From Stygiobacter electus (GTDB taxonomy: Bacteria; Bacteroidota; Ignavibacteria; Ignavibacteriales; Melioribacteraceae), in the NCBI GenBank assembly GCA_029210465.1, contig JARGDL010000001.1, positions 62,001 to 126,000 of the forward strand: DNA of 64,000 bases, in the 5' to 3' direction. Below, in pieces: positions 1 through 8,667 of the stretch (its first letter is position 1; the number at the start of each line of letters is the position of its first letter). The position numbers and the translations under genes are program-made. The notes below the pieces were generated by a model. It did no database searches and was not told where the DNA came from. It worked only from the letters and a program-made list of their open reading frames with translations.

Positions 1-1835
1 TCAACTTCTGCAGAAAGAACTTTATTTAAAGTATTGAATGTGAAAACTTTCCATTTTTCTTTTCCATCCCATTTTTTTGTAAGTACATTTTTATCTGTAA
101 TCAACGAAACATCTGTCTTGAAAATGCCATCCCCTAATCTTTCAACTAGAACACCATATTCGGTTTCAGAAATTTTATACAAACTTGTAACCCGATAGTC
201 AAAAACCTTTGATGTTTTAATAAATTCATCAAAGAACCAATTCATATCCTCGCGAGAATATTGTTGTACTATTGTAAAAAAGTCTTCTGCTTTTGGATGT
301 TTAAACTTGAAGTCTTCAAAATATTTTTTAAGAATCAAATTCATTTTTTCTTTACCCAAATAACTTTCAAGTGTAAGTAAAACCAGCTCAGGTTTATTAT
401 AAGAGTTTACAACATAACTTAATCTTGTTGGTAACTTGAAAGATGTATCTGCAATTGAACCAAGATTTAAATTTTTATAATAGTTAGTAATTGCTTTTGC
501 ACCTTCAGGAATTACAGCATCTGTTAAAGTATAAATAATTGGTATATCGCGATAAGAAAGAAAATTAATTCCATATATTGGTATGAACTGAGCTACTTTA
601 AAATTTTCCAAAATTGGTGAATAATACTCATACATTATTTTAGTTGAAATGTAAGAAGTAAATCCTTCATCAAGCCAGGCTTCATAAACTTCATTGTTTG
701 CAATTAAACCATAAAAATATTGATGTGAAAACTCATGAGTGGTCAAATATTCAGGTTGGCCTGTGTTTTTCCTTGCAAATAATTCTGCACTAACTGTAAA
801 TAAAGTTGGATATTCCATTCCACCTGAAGCTGAAGTTCTTGGAACATCAATTAAAGAAATTGTTTGATAAGGATATTCGCCAATATTTTCTTCAAAATAT
901 TTTAATGAATTTTTTACTGCATTGAAATAACGTTCAGTATATCTTTCTCTTTCAGGTTGAATGTAAGCTAAAATTTGTATTTGTGTTTTATTTTGTCTTG
1001 TGTAAATATCTTCTTTTTTCAGAATTTCATCTGTAGTAAGCCAAGCAAAATCATGCACACCATTTTGAACTACAGAATAATATTTTTTATTGCTTATCAT
1101 TTTTTCTTCTTTGATTACTCCAGTTGAAGCAATCAAATAATTTTTGGGTACGATAATTTTTGCTATATAATTTCCAAAGTCTGAATAAAAGTTTAAATAC
1201 GGATGGTATTGACTACAAATCCATTTACCATTTTCAAATACTCCAATTTTGGGGAACCATTGAGAAATAAAAAAGAAATTTCTTCCACGTGCTGAACCAA
1301 ATCTTTTTACACTTATCGGAATTTTTAATTCATATTCAAAATATATTTTTACTGAATCTTTTGGATGAACATTTTTTTCTAAAATAACTTTAGCAACCGT
1401 ACTATCATTTGGATTATTTATTTCTGGTTGAAAATAAATTAATTGTTTTTCTTTGTTATTGATTAAAAATTTTTTGATTTCTAATTCAGTTTTATTTTCT
1501 GGATTAAGATGATATGCTTTTGCAAATAAAGTGTTATTGCTTTTATATGCATTAGCATAAAAATGAAATTGCAATTCATTAGTCGAAAATTTTGTGTTGT
1601 TTTTCCATGTTAATATTTCTTTTACAAAAATTTTATTTGTTTTATCATTAAACTCAACATCAAAATCATAATTTGCAATCGGGTTTACATTTTTCTCTTC
1701 AGAGATTAATAATCCATTTACATAAAATTTATTTGATGTGAATTTTTTTGAAATGGTATTTACTTCATTATTTTCAATTACATATAAAAATGATGCAAGT
1801 AAAAGAAGGAATGGTATGTATATTATTTTTTTCAT
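1..1835 (-). CDS. M1-family zinc metallopeptidase (C-terminus cut by window edge)
   Basis: Reading the minus strand from an ATG at 1835 gives an open frame that runs off the window edge after about 611 residues. The N-terminus is a hydrophobic signal or anchor (residues 1-20). GGMEYP at about 338-343 is a variant of the M1 exopeptidase GxMEN motif. The zinc site HEFSH lies at 367-371 with the third ligand Glu 19 residues on (E390, in WLDEGF), the canonical HEXXH-x18-E spacing. Members cleave N-terminal residues from peptides and are usually periplasmic or surface-exposed in this group. It is the last visible gene of a long minus-strand run, 70 bp after ppx. The family call is firm; substrate is unknown. 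Confidence 0.9.
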   Translation of the reverse strand, partial: MKKIIYIPFLLLLASFLYVIENNEVNTISKKFTSNKFYVNGLLISEEKNVNPIANYDFDVEFNDKTNKIFVKEILTWKNNTKFSTNELQFHFYANAYKSNNTLFAKAYHLNPENKTELEIKKFLINNKEKQLIYFQPEINNPNDSTVAKVILEKNVHPKDSVKIYFEYELKIPISVKRFGSARGRNFFFISQWFPKIGVFENGKWICSQYHPYLNFYSDFGNYIAKIIVPKNYLIASTGVIKEEKMISNKKYYSVVQNGVHDFAWLTTDEILKKEDIYTRQNKTQIQILAYIQPERERYTERYFNAVKNSLKYFEENIGEYPYQTISLIDVPRTSASGGMEYPTLFTVSAELFARKNTGQPEYLTTHEFSHQYFYGLIANNEVYEAWLDEGFTSYISTKIMYEYYSPILENFKVAQFIPIYGINFLSYRDIPIIYTLTDAVIPEGAKAITNYYKNLNLGSIADTSFKLPTRLSYVVNSYNKPELVLLTLESYLGKEKMNLILKKYFEDFKFKHPKAEDFFTIVQQYSREDMNWFFDEFIKTSKVFDYRVTSLYKISETEYGVLVERLGDGIFKTDVSLITDKNVLTKKWDGKEKWKVFTFNTLNKVLSAEV

Positions 1836-1905
1836 CTATTTTTTTAATGCAGTGTTTCAATAATTATTGGAAAATTTAACAAAATAGTTATTCCCAAAGT
1901 CTGAA

Positions 1906-2832
1906 TTATTTATTTTGTAAAAAATTCTTTATCAAATAAGATTCACGTATTGAAATTCCAGTAGCTAAAATAGATTCACAGAGGAATTTATCAAATATTT
2001 TTTCAACAATTAAAATTCCTGCAACAATTATTTTTAATCTTTGATCATCAATGCCAATTATTCTATCCAATTCATTTTTTAATGCATGATTGATTATCAT
2101 ATCTTTAACTAAAATAAAATCATTTTTTGTGATAACATAGTTAGGTTTTAATTTAAAATGATGCTCTCTTTTATAAATATTTTTTTCAATTAGCCATGTT
2201 ATTGCAGTAATTGTCCCACCAATACCAAAAATTTGATCAATATCGGTAAGGTTTTCAATGAGATTCAATTGTTTACTTATTTCATCTTTACAATGATTAA
2301 TATTCTCTGTGCTAAAAGTGTAATCCGGGAACCATTTTTGAGTTTGTCTTACTGCGCCAAGATTCAGACTTTTTTTAAATTCAATCTTACCACATTTCTG
2401 AAAGACAAATTCTGTACTTCCGCCGCCCAAGTCAAAAATTAAAATGCTTTTATCTTTTACATCATAATGATAATTAATCCCAAAGCTGATTAATTCTGCT
2501 TCTTCTTCGCCACTTAATATTTCAATTTCAAAATTATAATTTTCTCTTACTTTAGAAATAAAATCACCTTTATTGCGTGCATCTCTTAAAGCACTAGTAC
2601 CAAAAGCATAAACTTCAGCATCATAACTTTTAATTATTTTATAAAACTTATCAAGAATATTTAACGCAAGATTAATTCTATCATTTTCTATAAAGTAATC
2701 AATTGTATCACTATTTTTTCTAAGATGAACAACTTCTCGTTCCCTGTGAATAATTTGATATTCATTTTTAAATATTTTAGCAATGATTAAATGAAATGAA
2801 TTTGTACCTAAATCAATTATAGCAACGTTCAT
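1906..2832 (-). CDS. ppx: Ppx/GppA family exopolyphosphatase / pppGpp phosphatase
   Basis: A 308-residue protein of the ASKHA phosphatase fold. The phosphate-binding motifs are visible: IDLGTNSFHL at 6-15, FGTSALRDA at 78-86, the SGEEEAELI segment at 107-115 and IFDLGGGSTEF from 132. The length matches the short form that has only the Ppx/GppA domain, without the C-terminal HD-like domain of E. coli Ppx. The expected role is release of phosphate from polyphosphate or from pppGpp in the cytoplasm; sequence alone does not separate the two. It sits 3 bp downstream of a GT9 glycosyltransferase, so it is probably co-transcribed with it. Confidence 0.88.
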   Translation of the reverse strand: MNVAIIDLGTNSFHLIIAKIFKNEYQIIHREREVVHLRKNSDTIDYFIENDRINLALNILDKFYKIIKSYDAEVYAFGTSALRDARNKGDFISKVRENYNFEIEILSGEEEAELISFGINYHYDVKDKSILIFDLGGGSTEFVFQKCGKIEFKKSLNLGAVRQTQKWFPDYTFSTENINHCKDEISKQLNLIENLTDIDQIFGIGGTITAITWLIEKNIYKREHHFKLKPNYVITKNDFILVKDMIINHALKNELDRIIGIDDQRLKIIVAGILIVEKIFDKFLCESILATGISIRESYLIKNFLQNK

Positions 2833-2835
2833 ATT

Positions 2836-3921
2836 TTAACTAAAAATAATTTTAACAACATTAATTATATCTTCAACCTGAACATCATCTATAAATTCAG
2901 ATTTACGTATAAAGAATTTATTGTTTCCAATTGGGGCCCAATTAAATGGATTGGTAGGGCCAAAAATAGATATTTGCTTTACATTTGTTACACCTGCAAC
3001 ATGCATAACTCCAGTATCGTTTGTAATAAATAAATCTGATAATGAAATTAATGCAGTAAGTTGTGAAATTTTATTATTTAAAAAATATCCTGCTGAAGGG
3101 AAATATTTTTTCATGAAATCAATTTGCTCTTTATCTGCGTTACTTCCAGTAAAATAAAAATCGAAATCAAATAAATTTTTCAGTTGATAAATTAAATCAC
3201 GATATTTTTCTAAAGACCATCTGTTTTGTGGTTTTGCCGCACCAACATGAAATCCAAACAAAAGTTTATTTTCTTCACTTTTTGTTTTAGTTATAAATTC
3301 CTTTGCAAAGTATAAATCTTCATTATCAAAATTTATGACAGAGCTAAAATTTTTTGTCTTGATATTAAAAGGCCTAACAATGTCAAGAATAAAATCAGAA
3401 ACATGAGCATCGTAACATTTTCGCCAATCTAATTTTATTCTGTAATGAAAAATATTTTTTAATGGATTATCTTTTCCATTCAAAGATGCTGGACCAATTT
3501 TATTTTCAGAATTTGATAACCCACATAGGATACAACTTGTATTTGAAATTGCAACTGTTACTGGCACAATAGAAATATCATAATCTGTTTTTAATATTTC
3601 CCAAAGTTGTTTTATGTAGTTTTGTTTTAATAATTTTTTTTTATCAAACACAAATAATTTATCAATGAAATTATTTTTTTCAACTGCATAATAATTTTCG
3701 GGACTTGCTAATAATGTTAATTTGCTTTCAGGATAATTTTCTTTTAATGCACGAAAAAGTGAAACACTTGCAAGCATATCGCCAAATTGATTGTGCTGTC
3801 TAATGATCAAAATATTAGTAACCTTTTCAACTTTAAAGTCAGAAACTTTCTTTTCTTTAACTGATAAAAATAAATTGATGACTATGGATATAATTCTTCT
3901 GAGGAGATTTCTGATTATCAT
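2836..3921 (-). CDS. Glycosyltransferase family 9 (heptosyltransferase-like)
   Basis: 361 residues with the two-Rossmann GT-B layout of ADP-heptose:LPS heptosyltransferases. ILIIRQHNQFGDMLASVSL near residues 37-55 is the N-terminal acceptor-side motif, and FGFHVGAAKPQNRW and FITNDTGVMHVAG are the typical C-domain nucleotide-sugar motifs. It probably adds a heptose or similar sugar to a cell-envelope glycolipid from the cytoplasmic face. The gene lies between ppx and a small membrane protein with gaps of only 3-5 bp, so all belong to one transcript. A second, more divergent GT9 is encoded at 35683-36831. Confidence 0.85.
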   Translation of the reverse strand: MIIRNLLRRIISIVINLFLSVKEKKVSDFKVEKVTNILIIRQHNQFGDMLASVSLFRALKENYPESKLTLLASPENYYAVEKNNFIDKLFVFDKKKLLKQNYIKQLWEILKTDYDISIVPVTVAISNTSCILCGLSNSENKIGPASLNGKDNPLKNIFHYRIKLDWRKCYDAHVSDFILDIVRPFNIKTKNFSSVINFDNEDLYFAKEFITKTKSEENKLLFGFHVGAAKPQNRWSLEKYRDLIYQLKNLFDFDFYFTGSNADKEQIDFMKKYFPSAGYFLNNKISQLTALISLSDLFITNDTGVMHVAGVTNVKQISIFGPTNPFNWAPIGNNKFFIRKSEFIDDVQVEDIINVVKIIFS

Positions 3922-3926
3922 TTAAT

Positions 3927-4130
3927 TTAATTTTGTTTTGGTGGAGTTAAATCTTCATAATCAGCATCGATGACATCTTTTTCATCAATTTTAGTTTTCT
4001 TATTATGATAATAAATCGGTTCATTTTCTTTTTCATTATGATTAGATGTAAAGAGCTTCGAAATAACTTTTAACATCTTGAACAGAAAATAAAATATTAT
4101 TGACCAAAGAATAAATCTAATTAAGCTCAA
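3927..4130 (-). CDS. Small single-span membrane protein, hypothetical
   Basis: 67 residues: a hydrophobic helix at about 4-25 followed by a charged, acidic tail (KIDEKDVIDADYEDL). Small one-helix proteins of this shape are common and uncharacterised in Bacteroidota (it resembles DUF4834-type entries, but I cannot confirm that). It begins 1 bp after the deoxynucleoside kinase stop and ends 5 bp before the GT9 start, which supports it being a real translated gene. No function can be inferred. Confidence 0.6.
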   Translation of the reverse strand: MSLIRFILWSIIFYFLFKMLKVISKLFTSNHNEKENEPIYYHNKKTKIDEKDVIDADYEDLTPPKQN

Positions 4131-4131
4131 A

Positions 4132-4776
4132 TCAACCTCTTAATTTTGGATTAAAATATTCAATGAAACCTCTATCTTCTCTAAATATGTGGGAATAAAG
4201 TTCATTAAAATCATTTTCATTATTAACAAAATCAATATCACTTGTATTCACAATCAGTAGTGGAGTGTTACTATATTTAAAGAAAAAATTATTGTAAGCT
4301 TCAGAAAGCTCAACTAAATACTGTCTTGTTAGATTTTTTTCAAACGATCTTCCACGTTTTTTAATATTAAAGATTAATCTATCAATACTTGCTTGTAAAA
4401 AAATAACTAAATCCGGTTTTGGAATATCTCTTTCAAGTAAAGGGAAAATTGCTTCGTATAGTTTTAATTCTTCTTTACTTAAATTCAGATAAGCAAAAAT
4501 TTTATCTTTATCAAAAATATAATCCGATACTGTTATTGAAGCGAACAAATCTTGCTGTTTAAGTTGTTGCTGCTGTTTATAACGATTAATTAAAAAAAAC
4601 ATTTGAGTTTGAAAAGCATATCTTTTTCTGTCATCATAAAATTTTTGTAAGAAGGGATTTTCTTCAAACTCTTCTAAAATTAAACTTGCTTTTAACTTAT
4701 CTGCTAATAACTGAGCAAGTGATGATTTACCTGCACCAATTACTCCTTCAATTGCAATATATCTTAATTCGCTCAT
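4132..4776 (-). CDS. Deoxynucleoside kinase family protein
   Basis: 214 residues with a P-loop near the N-terminus (IEGVIGAGKSSL, 9-20), a basic KKRGRSFE lid segment in the second half, and the dNK-type layout with an ERDIPKPDLVIFLQAS strand. The family phosphorylates deoxyadenosine, deoxyguanosine or deoxycytidine for nucleotide salvage in the cytoplasm. It follows folK after 6 bp; folK-dNK pairing is common in Bacteroidota/Chlorobi genomes, as far as I recall. Which nucleoside is preferred cannot be read from the sequence. Confidence 0.88.
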   Translation of the reverse strand: MSELRYIAIEGVIGAGKSSLAQLLADKLKASLILEEFEENPFLQKFYDDRKRYAFQTQMFFLINRYKQQQQLKQQDLFASITVSDYIFDKDKIFAYLNLSKEELKLYEAIFPLLERDIPKPDLVIFLQASIDRLIFNIKKRGRSFEKNLTRQYLVELSEAYNNFFFKYSNTPLLIVNTSDIDFVNNENDFNELYSHIFREDRGFIEYFNPKLRG

Positions 4777-4782
4777 TTGTAC

Positions 4783-5286
4783 TCACAATAAAGAATTACA
4801 AATTTTATTTATTATAAATTTTTCTTTGAATTCGAAATTCACCTCATTCAATTTCTTTTTAGTAACAGGATTTTTAAAATCTCCACATATTTCTAATAAA
4901 GGAATTACAACAAAATCTCTTTCAGAATAATCTTTGTGTGGAACAATTAAATTATCACCATTAAAAATTAATTGATTATAAAAAATAATATCAATATCTA
5001 ATTCGCGAGGTGTCCATTTTAATGTTGTTTCCATTCTGCCTGCTTTTCTTTCAATGGATTTTATCAAATGATACAAATCAAAAAAACCAAGAGCTGTTTC
5101 GATTTCTATTACTGCATTATAATAATTTTCTTGATTATCATCTCCCATTGGTCTTGTTTCATAAACGGCTGATGATTTCAAAACATTGCACAAACTATTA
5201 TCATTAATTTTTTCAACAGCAAATTTTAAAAAACCAAGTTTATCTCCAATATTAGAACCAAGACCTAAAAAAATATTATTTACCAT
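4783..5286 (-). CDS. folK: 2-amino-4-hydroxy-6-hydroxymethyldihydropteridine pyrophosphokinase (HPPK)
   Basis: Catalyses ATP-dependent pyrophosphorylation of 6-hydroxymethyl-dihydropterin in folate synthesis. I place the start at the ATG at 5286 (MVNNIFLGLGSNIGD); the frame stays open 45 bp further upstream, but the family begins with this GLGSNIGD motif. The protein is then 167 residues. ETRPMGDDNQENYYN and RELDIDIIFYN are the substrate and Mg2+-binding signatures. The start overlaps the end of folB by 11 bp, implying translational coupling of two consecutive pathway steps. Confidence 0.93.
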   Translation of the reverse strand: MVNNIFLGLGSNIGDKLGFLKFAVEKINDNSLCNVLKSSAVYETRPMGDDNQENYYNAVIEIETALGFFDLYHLIKSIERKAGRMETTLKWTPRELDIDIIFYNQLIFNGDNLIVPHKDYSERDFVVIPLLEICGDFKNPVTKKKLNEVNFEFKEKFIINKICNSLL

Positions 5287-5644
5287 TTTCTCTAATAACC
5301 TCTGCTTCAACAAAATCCAAAACTCCGCCAACTGGAACAGAATGTTTTCTAACTCTTACCGCAATTTTAGTTACAGATTTATATTCATTCAATATCTGCT
5401 CAGCTAAATACATTGCTAATGTTTCAATCAACTTATATTTTTTTGCATGAACAATTTTAGAAACAAATTTATAGACTTTATCATAATCAATCGTTTCTTT
5501 TAAAGAATCATCTTTAGCAGCTTGCGTGAAATCAGTGTACATATCAATATCAATTTCAAATTTTCCACCGATTGATTGTTCTTCTTGCATTGCTCCATGA
5601 TAAGCATAAAACACTGCATTTTTAATTTTAATAACATTTATCAT
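5276..5644 (-). CDS. folB: Dihydroneopterin aldolase
   Basis: 122 residues with the family signatures NAVFYAYHGAMQEEQ at the N-terminus (the active-site region with the conserved Glu) and DYDKVYKFVSKIV in the middle. It converts 7,8-dihydroneopterin to 6-hydroxymethyl-dihydropterin and glycolaldehyde, supplying the substrate of FolK, which overlaps it downstream. The protein normally forms a homo-octamer. The ATG start lies 1 bp after the stop of the DMT transporter, so the folate pair rides on the larger minus-strand operon. Confidence 0.93.
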   Translation of the reverse strand: MINVIKIKNAVFYAYHGAMQEEQSIGGKFEIDIDMYTDFTQAAKDDSLKETIDYDKVYKFVSKIVHAKKYKLIETLAMYLAEQILNEYKSVTKIAVRVRKHSVPVGGVLDFVEAEVIRENGK

Positions 5645-5645
5645 A

Positions 5646-6554
5646 TCAAACTAACTTTGATTTTAAGTATGCTTTTATATTTGTAAAATTAGCAAATAAA
5701 ATTCCTACAAGCACTAAAATACTTCCAATTAATGCTTGAAAAGAAAAATTTTCTTTTAATATTATCCATCCTAAAATAACGGCAATTATTGGAGTAATAA
5801 AAGTTGAAAGTGATAAAAAAAGTAAATTTATTTTTTTCATTAACCAGTAATAAGTTGAAAAAGTTATAACTGTTCCAAACAAAGCTAAGTATAAAACTGA
5901 AACCACAGCATTCAGATTAATTTTTATATGAGAAATATTTTCGAAGCTTAAGCCTATAATCATCATAGAGCTACCAGCAATTGCAAGTGGTACAAAGTTC
6001 ATCGAAAGAGGATTCAAATGTTTTGCATATTTTTTCAAAATTATTGCAATACCAGCCTGTAAAATTGAACTGATTAAAACAGCAAGCATTCCCCAAAAAT
6101 CATTTTCAAAATTGATATGCAGTTTTTCTAAAAAGATAATTGCTACTCCTATAAAACCTAATAGAGAACCAATAATCTGGAAAACAGTAATTATTTCTTC
6201 TTTTAAAAAAATATATGAGAAAATTATTACAAAGAAAGGCATAACTGAAAAAAGAACTGAAGCCAACCCCGATGGAATAAATTGTTCTGCCCAATAAACT
6301 AACCCAAAAGGAATTAAGAAAGAAAAAAATCCAAGTATTAAATAAATTTTTATAGATAATGGATCAGTTTGAAGTTTTAATTTTTGTATTTTCATAAAAA
6401 CAAAAACAAGAATTGATGCGATGGAAAATCTAAATCCAGCAGAAAGAATTGGAGTTAAAGAATCTAAACCAAGTCGAATAGCTAACCAAGTTGAACCCCA
6501 AATCAAACAAATTAAAATATATCCCAAAACAATTTTTACTGTTTCCGATTTCAT
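5646..6554 (-). CDS. DMT superfamily (EamA) transporter
   Basis: 302 residues, almost entirely hydrophobic with about ten predicted helices arranged as two EamA repeats. The first repeat starts with the typical CLIWGSTWLAIRLGLDSL, and the second ends with ILGWIILKENFSFQALIGS. EamA proteins export metabolites or amino acids through the inner membrane; the substrate cannot be told here. It lies 1 bp from pgeF upstream and 1 bp from folB downstream. A second, unrelated-looking EamA protein is encoded at 49647-50507. Confidence 0.87.
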   Translation of the reverse strand: MKSETVKIVLGYILICLIWGSTWLAIRLGLDSLTPILSAGFRFSIASILVFVFMKIQKLKLQTDPLSIKIYLILGFFSFLIPFGLVYWAEQFIPSGLASVLFSVMPFFVIIFSYIFLKEEIITVFQIIGSLLGFIGVAIIFLEKLHINFENDFWGMLAVLISSILQAGIAIILKKYAKHLNPLSMNFVPLAIAGSSMMIIGLSFENISHIKINLNAVVSVLYLALFGTVITFSTYYWLMKKINLLFLSLSTFITPIIAVILGWIILKENFSFQALIGSILVLVGILFANFTNIKAYLKSKLV

Positions 6555-6555
6555 A

Positions 6556-7290
6556 TTATTCTTTAATAACGATTATTCCCAAAGAACGTCCAGAATTTTT
6601 CCCATCTCTCCTGTAAGAATGCAATAAATCTTTTTCTTCGAAAGAGCATAATTCAGAAACTTCAATTTGTTCTTTTGGAATTTGAAACTCATTTAATTGA
6701 TCTAAGTTTGCATTTAAAACATCAAGAAAAATTTTATTATTAATTTTTAACAAATATTTTGAATTGAATAATTCAGCAACATCTTTTCCTACTTCATAAT
6801 TTTTTTGATGTATTGATGGTCCAACATAAACCACTAAACTTTCAGGTTTCGAGTTAAATTCATTAATTAATTTTTTAATTGTCTTTGATAAAATTCTTTG
6901 AAATGTACCACGCCAGCCAGAATGAACAGCAGCAATAACGGAATTAATTTTATCATAAATAAAAATTGGTGTACAATCAGCTGATGAAATAGCTAAACCT
7001 AAACTTTTTTTATTTGTAATCATTGCATCAGATTCACCAATTATTCCAGGTTTATCAACTATTGTAATTATGTCCGAGTGAATTTGTTTTTGAAATGCAA
7101 TTTGTGAAATATCTAAACCCAATTCATTTACGAAAGCCATTCTATTTCCTTTAACAATATTTTCATCATCGCCAACAGTAAAAGATAAATTAAAATAGAA
7201 TGGCTTTTTACGATTCAAACCAACTTTAGTACTAAAACCGAAAATTATTTCAGGATATTTATCAAAAATTTTTGCTCGAATAATTTTCAC
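6556..7290 (-). CDS. pgeF: Laccase-domain purine nucleoside phosphorylase / peptidoglycan editing factor
   Basis: 244 residues of the YfiH/PgeF (multicopper polyphenol oxidase-like) family. The metal-site residues are recognisable: FQKQIHSD (first His), SSADCTPIFIYD (Cys) and AAVHSGWRGT (second His). Family members cleave adenosine/inosine phosphorolytically, and the E. coli protein corrects mis-incorporated serine in peptidoglycan. The start at 7290 is 20 bp after the stop of methionine gamma-lyase. Symbol assigned by family similarity only. Confidence 0.85.
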   Translation of the reverse strand: MKIIRAKIFDKYPEIIFGFSTKVGLNRKKPFYFNLSFTVGDDENIVKGNRMAFVNELGLDISQIAFQKQIHSDIITIVDKPGIIGESDAMITNKKSLGLAISSADCTPIFIYDKINSVIAAVHSGWRGTFQRILSKTIKKLINEFNSKPESLVVYVGPSIHQKNYEVGKDVAELFNSKYLLKINNKIFLDVLNANLDQLNEFQIPKEQIEVSELCSFEEKDLLHSYRRDGKNSGRSLGIIVIKE

Positions 7291-7310
7291 AATTAATCCG
7301 TAAAAGAAAA

Positions 7311-8621
7311 TTAAATTTGTTTCAAAGCGTTTTCTAAATCAGTTAAAATATCATCAGTATTTTCAAGGCCAACAGCCAAACGAACACCTCCAGGATCAAT
7401 CTGATGATCTAATAATTTTTCAGCTGGAATTGCAGAATGAGTCATTGATGCTGGATGTTCAATTAAAGTTCTTGTATGACCAAGTGAAACAGCTAAAGTC
7501 ATTGTATAAGCATAATCAGCGATGTAATTCATAAACTTACGACCATTTTCTTTACTGTCTTCAGCATTTTTACCTTTAAGGACAAAAAACAATAAGCCAC
7601 CGGGTGCAAAATTTCCATTAAAATCTTTCATTTGCTTTTTTGCTATTTCATGAAATTTGAAATTTGGTAATCCAGGGTAATTAACAACTTCAACTTTTGG
7701 ATGTTGATTTAAATATTCAGCTATTTTCATTGCAGAATTAATTTGATGTCTTTGACGTAAACCTAAAGTTGGCAATCCATAAGTTAAAATTGCCCATGCA
7801 CTTTTTGTATTAAGTACAGCACCAAAATCTTTTCTGTATAGTAAAATTATGTCCCTGAATTTTTTAGGACCAATAATGGCTCCACCCATATCAGTACCAA
7901 AACCACCAATACCTTTTGTCAAAGAGTGAACGACAAAATCAATTCCATATTCAATGGGTCTTTGGCAAAATGGTGTTGCAAATGTGTTGTCAACAACAGT
8001 ATAAATTTTATTTTTTTCATCTCTTGATTTGTTAATTTCTTTTACTGCATTAACAATTGCTTCTAAATCAATAATGTTTAAATTAGGATTAGCTGGGGTT
8101 TCAAAATAAATGACTTTAGTGTTTTCTGTTAAAACTTTGTAAATATTATTTACATCTGTTAAATCAACTTGATTTACTTTAATGTTATATCGCGGATACC
8201 AATTTGTTAATAATGAAAAAGTACAGCCATATAAAGTATGATGAGCAATAATTTCATCACCGGATTTAGTCAACACACCTAATATTGAAGAAATAGCACC
8301 CATACCAGTTGAAAAACTAACAGCCATTTCTCCTTTTTCTACGTGTGCTAAATTTTCTTCAAGCATATCCTTGTTTGGTTCACCAAGTCTATCGTAAATA
8401 AATATTGGAGCTTTTTCCTCAATTTCTGAATTAGCAAATTGAATAAATCCTTGTGCGCCTCGCTCAACAGAATCTAATCTAAAAGTTGTTGATGATGAAA
8501 TTGGTGCGGTTACATGATGAGCATAATCCCATTTGTCTGAAAATGCTTTTCCATAAATTAATTGTGTATCCATCGAATATTTTGTCTCATCAACTAAATT
8601 CTTTTTGTTTTCGTTTGCCAT
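7311..8621 (-). CDS. megL: Methionine gamma-lyase (PLP-dependent trans-sulfuration family)
   Basis: 436-residue Cys/Met-metabolism PLP enzyme. Schiff-base Lys is K236 in HSLTKGIGG. C133 in the segment TLYGCTF matches the cysteine characteristic of methionine gamma-lyases, where most cystathionine synthases/lyases have Gly or another residue. It would split methionine into methanethiol, 2-oxobutyrate and ammonia. A 2-oxobutyrate product could feed the 2-oxoacid oxidoreductase/dehydrogenase encoded at 39.6-47.5 kb. The N-terminal ~25 residues and the segment around 195-205 are longer than in the Pseudomonas enzyme. Cystathionine gamma-synthase activity remains possible. Confidence 0.75.
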   Translation of the reverse strand: MANENKKNLVDETKYSMDTQLIYGKAFSDKWDYAHHVTAPISSSTTFRLDSVERGAQGFIQFANSEIEEKAPIFIYDRLGEPNKDMLEENLAHVEKGEMAVSFSTGMGAISSILGVLTKSGDEIIAHHTLYGCTFSLLTNWYPRYNIKVNQVDLTDVNNIYKVLTENTKVIYFETPANPNLNIIDLEAIVNAVKEINKSRDEKNKIYTVVDNTFATPFCQRPIEYGIDFVVHSLTKGIGGFGTDMGGAIIGPKKFRDIILLYRKDFGAVLNTKSAWAILTYGLPTLGLRQRHQINSAMKIAEYLNQHPKVEVVNYPGLPNFKFHEIAKKQMKDFNGNFAPGGLLFFVLKGKNAEDSKENGRKFMNYIADYAYTMTLAVSLGHTRTLIEHPASMTHSAIPAEKLLDHQIDPGGVRLAVGLENTDDILTDLENALKQI

Positions 8622-8667
8622 GGAATCACCTAAAATTTGTTACTCAAAATTAGAGGAAAATTTTAAA

